Positions 1-8,300 of a DNA stretch of 64,000 nt are shown here, in pieces. Source of the stretch: Microbacterium aurantiacum. Lineage in GTDB: Bacteria; Actinomycetota; Actinomycetes; Actinomycetales; Microbacteriaceae. The stretch lies in assembly GCF_021654035.1 (NCBI RefSeq), contig NZ_JAJPDW010000002.1, positions 248,001 to 312,000 of the forward strand, in the 5' to 3' direction. Each line of letters starts with the position of its first letter. Within the stretch, counting starts at the first letter, position 1. The notes beneath the pieces were generated by a model that searched no databases, was not told the DNA's origin, and saw only the letters and a program-made list of their open reading frames with translations. The translations under genes were made by a program, and so were the position numbers.

Positions 1-854
1 CGCAGGACCAGGGCGACGACGGCGAGGGCGACCAGGGTCAGCAGCAGCATGATCGTCGACACCGCCGCGATCTCGGGACGCAGGCCCGAGCGCAGGGCGC
101 TCAGGACGTACACCGGCCACGGCGTCGTGCCGGAGACCTGCACGAACGCGGCGATGATCGTGTTGTCGAGGCTCAGCGTGAACGCCAGGAGGAACCCGGC
201 GAGGACGGCGGGCATCGCGAGCGGCAGCGTGACGCGGCGGAACGTCGTGAAGGGCGTCGCGTAGAGGTCGCCGGAGGCCTCCTCGAGGTTCGCGTCCTGG
301 CCCACCAGGCGCGCCCGCACGATGTACGACACCACCGCGGTGGCGAACAGCGACGAACCCACCGACAGGCGCACGATGCCGTCGTTGAACATCGCGATCC
401 CGGCATCCTGTCCGAGGAAGACGAACCACGGCAGCAGGGCGACCGCGTCCACGATCTCGGGTGTCACCGACACGAGCAGCAGCAGCGCCAAGAACCACCA
501 CACCCACTTGCCCGGGTAGCGCGACATCGCGATGCCGGCGAGCGTTCCGAGCACCGTGGCGATGATCGCCGCGATGAACGCCGTGACTATCGACACGCGC
601 ACCGCGTTCTGGATCTGGGGCTTCTCGAAGATCGTGAGGAAGGCGTCGAACCCGAACCCGCCCCACGACACCAGCAGCCGGCCGGTGTTGAACGAGTAGA
701 TGACGATGACGATGATCGGCGCGAACAGGAAGAGCATCACGAGGATGCCCCAGACCCGCAGGGCGATGTCCGACCCGGTCATGCGGGTGCGGCTGCGGCG
801 GCCGCGCGCGGTCGACTGCGCGCGGAGCATCGTCTCGGTGGTCGTCTGCGTCAT
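1..854 (-). CDS. potC: Polyamine-type ABC transporter permease PotC, C-terminus cut by window edge
   Basis: Inner-membrane permease that would pair with PotB to move spermidine/putrescine-like substrates delivered by PotD, powered by PotA. The visible 284 residues hold an arginine-rich N-terminus, several hydrophobic helices, and the EAA loop of importer permeases (EEASGDLYATPF) followed by RRVTLP, the contact site for the ATPase. The ATG at 854 overlaps the potB stop codon (ATGA), so the two genes are translationally coupled. It is the last visible gene of the operon potA-potD-potB-potC. The open frame reaches base 1, so the C-terminal helix is missing. Substrate is inferred from family; other small cationic compounds are possible. 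Confidence 0.88.
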   Translation of the reverse strand, partial: MTQTTTETMLRAQSTARGRRSRTRMTGSDIALRVWGILVMLFLFAPIIVIVIYSFNTGRLLVSWGGFGFDAFLTIFEKPQIQNAVRVSIVTAFIAAIIATVLGTLAGIAMSRYPGKWVWWFLALLLLVSVTPEIVDAVALLPWFVFLGQDAGIAMFNDGIVRLSVGSSLFATAVVSYIVRARLVGQDANLEEASGDLYATPFTTFRRVTLPLAMPAVLAGFLLAFTLSLDNTIIAAFVQVSGTTPWPVYVLSALRSGLRPEIAAVSTIMLLLTLVALAVVALVL

Positions 855-1795
855 GACCGCACCTCCTCGCGGACGGGCTGGGCGGGAGCGGCGGGCGGTG
901 CCTGCTCGGGCTCTGCTCCGAGCACCAGGCGGTTGCGGCTGCGGAACGGCATGCTCACGAGCCAGATGAGGGCGGCGGCGACACCGATGGTGAGGGTGAT
1001 GATGAGCATCAGAAGGACGGCCATGGCCGATCCGAGCGCCCAGTTCTGCGCGGTCTGGAACTGACTCGCCACGAGCTGGCCGACCATGTTCCCGCGGGCT
1101 CCGCCGAGGACCGTAGCGGTGATGTAGTCGCCCATGAGGGGGATGAACACCAGCAGCACGCCGGCGATGATGCCCGGCTGCGACAGCGGCAACGTCACCC
1201 GGAGGAAGGTCATGACCTTGCCCGCCCCCAGGTCCTTGGACGCTTCACGCAGGGCCGGACCGACACGGTCGAACGCGACGAACAGCGGCAGGATCATCAA
1301 CGGCAGGTAGTTGTAGACCACGCCGATGAGCACGGCGGTACGGGTGTAGAGCAGGGCCAGCGGCCCGTCGATGATGCCGACGCTCTGCAGGATCTGCGAC
1401 ATCCAGCCCTCGGGAGCGAGGATCACCTGCCAGCCGATCGTGCGGACCAGGAAGTTCGTCCAGAACGGCACCAGGACCAGCGCGATCAAGAGGCCGCGCC
1501 GCGCGGGGTTGACCTTGAACGCCATCCAGTACGCCACCGGCATCCCGATCGCGAAGCAGAGGATCGTGCCCAGGATGCCGACCCAGAGGGTGTTGGTGAA
1601 CGTCGCGAAGAAGGTCGGCGAGAGCGCTTCGACGTACCGGTCGAACGAGAGGATGTCGTTCGCGTGGGTGCCGAAGACGCCGGGCTTGTAGCCGAAGCTG
1701 AACCAGATCACCATCCCCACGGGGGCGACGAAGAACAGCAGCAGCCACGCCCACGCCGGGACGGCGAGCGCGGCGCCGGTCGGTCGACTACGCAC
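851..1795 (-). CDS. potB: Polyamine-type ABC transporter permease PotB
   Basis: First permease of the polyamine-type importer, 314 residues, typical for PotB. About six hydrophobic segments are visible, starting near residue 10 (ALAVPAWAWLLLFFVAPVG), and the EAA loop lies near residues 185-205 (REASKDLGAGKVMTFLRVTLP). The start is a GTG that overlaps the end of potD by 8 nt; the stop overlaps the potC ATG. The C-terminal tail after the last helix is proline- and alanine-rich and probably disordered. Its role follows from the operon and family; the exact substrate is not visible. Confidence 0.88.
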   Translation of the reverse strand: MRSRPTGAALAVPAWAWLLLFFVAPVGMVIWFSFGYKPGVFGTHANDILSFDRYVEALSPTFFATFTNTLWVGILGTILCFAIGMPVAYWMAFKVNPARRGLLIALVLVPFWTNFLVRTIGWQVILAPEGWMSQILQSVGIIDGPLALLYTRTAVLIGVVYNYLPLMILPLFVAFDRVGPALREASKDLGAGKVMTFLRVTLPLSQPGIIAGVLLVFIPLMGDYITATVLGGARGNMVGQLVASQFQTAQNWALGSAMAVLLMLIITLTIGVAAALIWLVSMPFRSRNRLVLGAEPEQAPPAAPAQPVREEVRS

Positions 1796-2972
1796 CCGCG
1801 GCGGCCTTCACTTCGTTCCAGATCTCGACGCGCGTAGTCTGGGAGTCGTTCAGCACCTGCTCCCGCATCGTGTCGAGCTGCTCGGGAGTGAAGAAGATGA
1901 TGTCGGTGTACTCGAGCCCGGCGTCGATCGCCTCGGTCTCCATGTCCTTCCCGCCCACGTGGTAGCCGATGTAGTCGAGGTTCAGGAAGAGGTTCTCCGG
2001 GGTCATCGAGAAGTTGATGAAGGCGTGGGCCGCTTCGGGGTTGGGCGCGCCCTCGGCGATCGCCCAGTTGTCCATCCACAGCTCGGTGAGGGGGCCGGGC
2101 AGGACCCACTGCCAGCGCTCGGGGTCGGGCGACTCGAGGATGCCGAGGCGGGAGTCGCCGTTCCACCCCTGCGCGAGCACCTGGGTGCCCTGCGGGATCG
2201 CGTTGGTGCCCGGGTAGGAGTCGAATGCCGAGATGTGCGGCGCGATCTCGTTGACGAGGAACTGGCGGCAGGCCTCGAGCTCATCGGGGTCTTCGGTGTT
2301 CCAGTCCATGTCGTTGGCCCAGAAGTAGGAGCCGATGATCGCGGCGGGGTCATCGGACATCGAGGTGCGCCCGCTCGCCTCGTTCTGCGCCGCGTCGAAG
2401 AAGTCGGCCCACGTGGTGAGCTCTCGCGTGATGACGGTCTTGTCGTAGGTGTAGCCGGTCGTACCCCACGCCTTGCAGATCGTGTACTCGTTGTTCGGAT
2501 CCCACGCGCGGCCGAGGTAGGCCGGGTCCATGTTCGAGATGTTCGGCAGCAGGTCCTTGTTCAGCGGCAGGAGCAGCCCGTTCTCGATCATCTGCGGAAC
2601 GAAGACGCCGGTCGGGACGACGATGTCGTACCCGGAGGTGCCACGGGCGGCGATGAGCTTGGCGATGAGCTCTTCGTTCGAGGAGTACGAGTCGAGGGTG
2701 ACGCGCGGGCCGAGGTCGGCGGTGAAGGAGGAGATGACCTCGGGGGAGTCGTAGTCGCCCCAGGTGTACACCGACAGGCTGCTCTCCAGCGCGCCGCCCG
2801 TGGCCTGCGGGGCGGGCGAGCTGCCGCCGCCCGGCGCGCACGCGGCGAGGAACGCGGCGCCGCCGGTGAGGGCGGCGAAGCTCAGGAAGCGACGGCGGGA
2901 GACCTCACGCATGATGATGGGCGCGGCGGCCTCCGGGGCGAGGATGCGGATGGGGGTGCGAGAGGCGGGCAT
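1788..2972 (-). CDS. potD: Polyamine-type extracellular substrate-binding lipoprotein PotD
   Basis: Solute-binding protein that captures the substrate outside the membrane and hands it to PotBC. It is 394 residues long. Near residues 21-42 there is a twin-arginine-like motif (SRRRFLSF), a hydrophobic stretch and a lipobox (FLAAC), so it looks like a Tat-exported lipoprotein. The mature part resembles the bacterial spermidine/putrescine-binding family (YTWGDYDSPEVISSF). The ATG at 2972 was chosen because GGAG lies five bases upstream; an ATG at 2912 (MREVSRRR) would keep the signal but has a poorly spaced site. It lies 94 bp downstream of potA and overlaps potB by 8 nt. Confidence 0.88.
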   Translation of the reverse strand: MPASRTPIRILAPEAAAPIIMREVSRRRFLSFAALTGGAAFLAACAPGGGSSPAPQATGGALESSLSVYTWGDYDSPEVISSFTADLGPRVTLDSYSSNEELIAKLIAARGTSGYDIVVPTGVFVPQMIENGLLLPLNKDLLPNISNMDPAYLGRAWDPNNEYTICKAWGTTGYTYDKTVITRELTTWADFFDAAQNEASGRTSMSDDPAAIIGSYFWANDMDWNTEDPDELEACRQFLVNEIAPHISAFDSYPGTNAIPQGTQVLAQGWNGDSRLGILESPDPERWQWVLPGPLTELWMDNWAIAEGAPNPEAAHAFINFSMTPENLFLNLDYIGYHVGGKDMETEAIDAGLEYTDIIFFTPEQLDTMREQVLNDSQTTRVEIWNEVKAAAGA

Positions 2973-3066
2973 CGGGTCTCCAGTCGTGTCGCGTGTCGGG
3001 TTCGGGTGGTGTCGGGTGGGTGCTGGACGGGCGTTCGGGTGCGGTGGGTTCGGGTCTTCTCGGATG

Positions 3067-4236
3067 TCAGAGCGAGGTCGGGGGTGCGACGTAGCCGCCC
3101 TGCACGGCGGAGTCGTCGGCGGGGAACAGGAGGACGTGGTGCGGGGCCCACGTGCAGACGACGGGGTCGCCCACGCGGAGGGACGGTGCCTCCGGGGTCG
3201 GGCGGCGGACGAGCATGCTCTGGTCGCCGCCCAGCTCGACGAGGTACTGCATCGTGTCGCCGAGGTGCGAGACCCCGATGAGCGAGCCCCGGGCGACATT
3301 GGTGTCCGCGACGGGGGTGCCGGCATCCTTCTCGATCCGGATGTATTCCGGACGGACGGCCGCTTCGCCCTGCGCGACGCCCGCGAGCGTCGCATCGGGG
3401 GACTGCACGGTGGCGTGCGGGCTCGAGATGGCGGCACCTCCGGCGGCGACCGGCCCACGGAAGAAGTTCTGCTGACCGACGAACGCCGCGACGTAGGCGG
3501 ATGCCGGCCGGGCGTAGACGGTGTCGGCGTCGGCGAGCTGCTCGATGCGGCCGGCGCGCATGATCGCGATGCGGTCGCTCATCGACAGCGCCTCGCCCTG
3601 GTCGTGCGTGACGAAGACGAACGTGATCCCGAGGCGCGCCTGGAGGAGCTTCAGCTCCAGCTGCATCTCCTCGCGCAGCTGGCGGTCGAGGGCGCCGAGC
3701 GGCTCGTCGAGGAGCAGGACGGCGGGACGGTTCACCAGGGCGCGCGCGAGCGCGACGCGCTGCTGCTGTCCGCCGGAGAGCTGCGTCGGCTTCCGGTCGG
3801 CGAAGCGGCGCATCTGGACCAGGTCCAGAGACTGTGACACGCGTTCGCGGATCTCATCCTTCGGCGTACGGCGCTGCTGCAGTCCGTAGGCGACGTTCTC
3901 CGCCACGCTCAGGTGGGGGAAGAGCGCGTATGCCTGGAACACGGTGTTCACGTCGCGGCGGTACGGCGGGGTGTTCAGCACCGACGTCCCGGAGATCAGG
4001 ATGTCGCCCTCGTCCGGGTGCTCGAAACCGGCGATCATCCGCAGCGTCGTGGTCTTGCCGCAGCCGGACGGACCGAGGAGCGAAATGAACTCGCCAGGCT
4101 GGATCGCCAGGGACAGATCGTCGACGGCGACCTGGTCGCCGTAGCGCTTTGTGATCCCGTCCAGCCATACGCGACCGCGTTCGTCGTCTGTCGGACGTGT
4201 GGGCGGAGCGTGGTCCGCGTCGGTCGCCGTCGTCAC
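3067..4236 (-). CDS. potA: Polyamine-type ABC transporter ATPase PotA
   Basis: Cytoplasmic ATPase of the importer and first gene of the operon, 389 residues from the chosen start. Walker A is GPSGCGKTT, the signature is LSGGQQQR, Walker B is LLLDEPLGALD and the switch histidine is in FVTHDQGEALSM. About 120 residues after the nucleotide-binding domain form the TOBE-type regulatory region typical of PotA/MalK. The GTG at 4236 was chosen because AGGAGGAG lies eight bases upstream; an in-frame ATG at 4320 would add 28 proline-rich residues without a site. Start choice is well supported; substrate assignment rests on the neighbouring binding protein. Confidence 0.9.
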   Translation of the reverse strand: MTTATDADHAPPTRPTDDERGRVWLDGITKRYGDQVAVDDLSLAIQPGEFISLLGPSGCGKTTTLRMIAGFEHPDEGDILISGTSVLNTPPYRRDVNTVFQAYALFPHLSVAENVAYGLQQRRTPKDEIRERVSQSLDLVQMRRFADRKPTQLSGGQQQRVALARALVNRPAVLLLDEPLGALDRQLREEMQLELKLLQARLGITFVFVTHDQGEALSMSDRIAIMRAGRIEQLADADTVYARPASAYVAAFVGQQNFFRGPVAAGGAAISSPHATVQSPDATLAGVAQGEAAVRPEYIRIEKDAGTPVADTNVARGSLIGVSHLGDTMQYLVELGGDQSMLVRRPTPEAPSLRVGDPVVCTWAPHHVLLFPADDSAVQGGYVAPPTSL

Positions 4237-4300
4237 CTGGGGGACTCCTCCTGCTGACGGTCCGCGCGCCGGTGCGCGGACGGGTGGGTGTGTGGGGTAT

Positions 4301-4328
4301 TCAATAGGGCGCGCCGTCATGGTCGCAA
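4301..4328 (-). promoter_or_regulatory. Candidate promoter of the pot operon
   Basis: On the minus strand TTGCGA (4328-4323) and TATTGA (4306-4301) are 16 bp apart, giving a start near 4294 and a leader of about 58 nt before the potA GTG. Fit to the housekeeping consensus is moderate. Confidence 0.4.
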
Positions 4329-4375
4329 TGGAGGGGTCCGCGAACCGGACGAAACGCGGTGCCCGAATGCCCTGT

Positions 4376-4499
4376 CTGACAGATCGTCCGGGGTTATGTA
4401 ACGGTCAGGAAACCGCGGCGTTTCGGCATGCGCATCGCCGGAGTCGGGCGTGTGTCGTGAGGGGCCTGACAGATCGTCGGCCCCGTCGGGGTCAGGAAA
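4376..4499. repeat. Pair of imperfect direct repeats upstream of potA, downstream of nei2
   Basis: CTGACAGATCGTC occurs at 4376-4388 and 4466-4478, and GGTCAGGAAA at 4403-4412 and 4490-4499, so two units of 37 and 34 bp share both ends and differ in the middle. Each unit is also a weak inverted repeat (CTGAC...GTCAG). The right copy runs into the nei2 stop codon and could act as its terminator hairpin; the left copy lies upstream of the candidate potA promoter and could be a regulator site. Confidence 0.6.
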
Positions 4500-5313
4500 T
4501 GGGGACGGCCGCCGTGACGTCGGGCGCCGGCTGGCACCGCGGGCACCAGAAGACGATCCGCTCGCGGGTGGGGTCGGCGCCGAGGGTGCCGCCCTCGATC
4601 AGTGTGCCGCAACGGCGGCAGGGACGTCCCTCGCGCCGGTACACCCAGGTGGATCGGCCGGGACGGGAGTCTCCGGTGAAGGTGCGCCCCGAGCGGTCGC
4701 GATTCGCGCGGATCATGCGCGTGCCGAGGTCGATGGCGGCGGCCACGTCGACCTGCGAGCTGGGGGTGAAGGGATGGACGCCGCGGACGAAGAGGATCTC
4801 GTTGGCGTACTCGTTGCCGAAGCCCGCGACGGAGCGTTGATCGAGCAGCGCCACATGGATCTCGCGCGGATCAGCCGACACCCGGCGGGTCGCCTCGACC
4901 GGATCCCAGTCGGCGGCGAGGGGATCGGGGCCGAGATGCCCGACGAGCGAATCCTCCTCGCGCGTCGGGACGACGGCGATGTCGGCGAGGTCGAACCCGA
5001 CCGTCTCCCACTCCTGACCGTCCGGAGCGCGTCCGCCGATCACGGCCCGGGCCTTGAAGCCCGCCGCCCGCCACCGCTCCCCGCGACGGTAGACGTGCCA
5101 CTCACCCTCCATCTTGAGGTGCGAGTGGACGGTGGTCTCCCCGATCCGATGCAGCAGGTGCTTCCCCCGCGGCACCACCCCGTGCACGCGCTGGCCGGTC
5201 AGGTCGACCGTGGCGACCTGCGGCACGCGCAACTCGAAGCGGGTCACCTCCGCGCCCGCCAGCGCGGCATCCAGCCGGTGAGCCGCGCGGAAGACGGTGT
5301 CCCCCTCAGGCAC
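4492..5313 (-). CDS. nei2: Nei2-like endonuclease VIII / formamidopyrimidine-DNA glycosylase family
   Basis: DNA glycosylase/AP lyase for oxidised bases, 273 residues, a normal length. The N-terminus PEGDTVFRA carries the catalytic Pro2 and Glu3 after removal of the initiator. A lysine at about residue 51 (PRGKHLL) fits the conserved beta-hairpin lysine. The last 40 residues contain a CxxC...CxxC zinc finger (CRRCGTL and WCPRCQ). The start is GTG and overlaps the lhr stop by 8 nt, so it is probably co-translated with lhr. The same pairing of lhr with a nei gene is known in Mycobacterium (Rv3296-Rv3297), which supports a shared DNA repair role. Confidence 0.88.
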   Translation of the reverse strand: MPEGDTVFRAAHRLDAALAGAEVTRFELRVPQVATVDLTGQRVHGVVPRGKHLLHRIGETTVHSHLKMEGEWHVYRRGERWRAAGFKARAVIGGRAPDGQEWETVGFDLADIAVVPTREEDSLVGHLGPDPLAADWDPVEATRRVSADPREIHVALLDQRSVAGFGNEYANEILFVRGVHPFTPSSQVDVAAAIDLGTRMIRANRDRSGRTFTGDSRPGRSTWVYRREGRPCRRCGTLIEGGTLGADPTRERIVFWCPRCQPAPDVTAAVPIS

Positions 5314-8300
5314 GCGCGCGATCCTCGGGCGGCGCGTCGGCCGTGGAGCGCGCGCGCCTCTCCGACTCGCCGGGAGTGAGGCGCCGTAGCGTCAGACCGC
5401 GGGGAGACTCCACGAATCCGGCGTCGCGCAGCGCCCGGCCCCATTCCGACCCGTGGATGAAGACGCCGTTGACCTGCTCGATCGTCAGGGTGTCCAGGCG
5501 TCGGGCGCGCGCCGTCGTGGCGAGGTCGGCGGCCGCGGCGGAGAGGAGGGCGGGGTCGTCGGCGAAGGCCAGGGCGGTCTTGCCGCCGCGCTCCAGATAG
5601 AGCACGAGGGCGCCGTCGACGAGGACCACCAGCGCGCCCGCCTTCCGGCCCGGCCGGTGGGAGATGCCCTCCAACGCCGGCCACGACAGGGCCGCGCCGT
5701 ACGGGTTCGCGGGGTCGGTCGCGGCGAGGGTGACCGCGCGCCGCGGGGGCGGGTCGGCGAGGCCGGCGAACTGGCGCAGACGGTCGACGGTCGTCGACGC
5801 GGCGAACTGGGCGGCGCCGAGCTTCTCGACCACGTATCCGCGGCGGCAGTGGCCCGCCTCCTCGAATCCGGCGAGCACGCGATACACCTGCGCGAAGCCG
5901 CCGGGAACGCCCTCGGCCTGCACGGAGCCCCGGGTCACGACGCCGTAGCGGTCGAGCAGCAGGCTCGCCGTGGCGGTCGCGCGCACCGCGGCATCCGTCT
6001 CGGGCTCGGGAAGCCGCGACCAGCGCCCGCCCGACGGTGGGGTGCGGGCCGGCGTCGGCGTGCGCGTCGCCCCGACCGACGCGCCGCGGTACATGCGGGC
6101 GCGCGGCGCGCGACGGGCGACCCGGTGCGCCTGACCGCCGCCGGAGACGAGCGCGCGGACGGGGGCGAACGTGTCGTTCGTCACGAGCCCGGCCCACGCG
6201 AGACGCCACAGCGCCTCGACGACCTGCATCTCGTTGTCCGCTCCCGCGAGGGTGCGCAGCTGCGCGGCGAAGTAGGCGCCGCCGCCGTCGAGAGCCGCCA
6301 GGAGTCGCGCGTCGAGCGAGTCCGGCGCCGGGGCATCGGCATCCGGGTCCCGTGTGACCGTGATCGGGGCGGCATCGGCGGGGTGCAGCGCGATCCAGCC
6401 GTCGCGGCCCGCGAGGCTGCCGTGACCGGACCACACGACCTCGCCCGTCGCGGTGAGCTCGTCGAGCATGCCGGGGGTGTAATCCTTCACCCGCGCGGGG
6501 AGCACGAGCGACTCCCACGCGCTCGCCGGGATCGGCACGCCGGCGAGCTGCTCGACGACCGCGAGGACGCCGTCGACGCCCTCGAGCGGGCGCGCGACGT
6601 GCTGCCAGACGGGGAGGAACCGCCCGAACGCCTGCTGCGAGACCGGCTCGACACTGCCGCGGATCGCCGCGAGCGAGCGCATCCGCAGGCGCCGCAGGAC
6701 CTCCGCGTCGCACCACTCGACCTCGTCGGCGTTCGCGGCGCGGCCGGCGCCCGCGGTGCGCGCGGCATCGGGGAGGAAGTAGCCGCTCGAGACGCGACCG
6801 GCCGACTCGAGACGCTGCAGCGTCAGACGCGCGACGGCGACCCCGATCCCGAGGCGCTCGGCGACATCCTGCGCGGTGAAGGGCGCGTGCGTGCGGGCGT
6901 GCCGGGCGACCAGGTCGCCGAGCGGATCGGGGAACGGCTCCAGGAACACGTTCGGGATGCCGACGGGGAGGGCGACGCCGATCGCGTCGCGGAGGCGCCC
7001 GGCATCCTCGATCACCGCGACCCGGGACGCGCCGGCGATGCCGACGGGGATCGCGCGGCGGGCGGTGATCAGCTCGTCGAGGAGCGTCTGGGCCTCGGCC
7101 TCGGTGGCCAGGTCGGCGCCCTCGGCGGGCTCGAGCCGGACGGCGACCTCGGCGGCATCCATCGGTCCGAGGATGCGCAGGAGATCCGCGACGCCCTCGA
7201 GTCCGCGGGCGCGGCGGTCGGGAGCCAGGCGCTGCGCCTCGCGCTCGAACTGCGCGATGACCTCCGGATCGAGCAGCTCCCGCATCTCGATCGTCCCGAG
7301 GAGCTCGCCGAGGAGCGCCGGGTCGACCGACAGGGCGGCGGCGCGACGCTCGGCCAGCGGCGAGTCGCCCTCGTACATGAACGCGCCGACATATCCGAAG
7401 AGCAGGTCGCGGGCGAACGGCGAGGGCTGCGGCGGCTCGGTCTCGACGAGCCGGATGCGGCGCTCGCCGATGCTGCGGGCGAGACGCAGGAGCGACGGGA
7501 CGTCGTACACGTCCTGCAGGACCTCGCGCAGGGTCTCGAGGATGATCGGGAACGTCGGATGCCGGCGCGCGACCTCGAGCAGCTGCGCCGAGCGCTGGCG
7601 CTGCTGCCAGAGCGGGGTGCGCTTGCCGGGATTCCGTCGCGGCATCAGAAGGGCTCGCGCGGCGCACTCGCGGAAGCGGGCCGCGAAGAGGGCGGAGCCG
7701 CCGACCTCGGCCGTGACGATCTGCTCCAGCTCATCGGGGTCGAAGACGAAGAGTTCGGCGCCGGGAGGTTCGGCCTCGGCATCCGGGATCCGGGCGATGA
7801 TGCCGTCGTCGCTCGCGACCGCGGACCCTTCGACGCCGAGGCGTTCGCGGATCCGGGCGTTGACGGCCAGAGCCCACGGAGCGTGCACCTGCATGCCGTA
7901 CGGGGAATGCAGGATCACGCGCCAGTCGCCGACCTCGTCGCGGCCGCGCTCGACCGTGAGCTGACGATCGGTGGGCAACGTGCCCGTGGCCTCGCGCTGC
8001 TCGTCGAGATAGGCGAGGAGATTCGCGCGGGCGTAGTCGTCGAGACCGGCCTCGATGAGGCGCTCGTGCGCCTTCTCGGGACCCGCGGCAGACACCTCGC
8101 GCGAGAACTTCCCGAGAGCCTCGCCGAGCTCGGCGGGGCGGCCGATGCCGTCGCCGTGCCAGAACGGGACCTTGCCGGGCTGCCCGAAGGCGGGGAGGAC
8201 GTTGACGCGATCGTGGGTGATCTCCACGATCCGCCAGCTGGTCGTGCCGAGCGTGAACACGTCGTTGACGCGCGATTCGTAGACCATCTCCTCATCGAGC

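Noticed and set aside
851..4236. Two other polyamine genes read as fused because of overlaps
   Set aside because: Each has its own start and stop; the 8-nt and ATGA overlaps are translational coupling.
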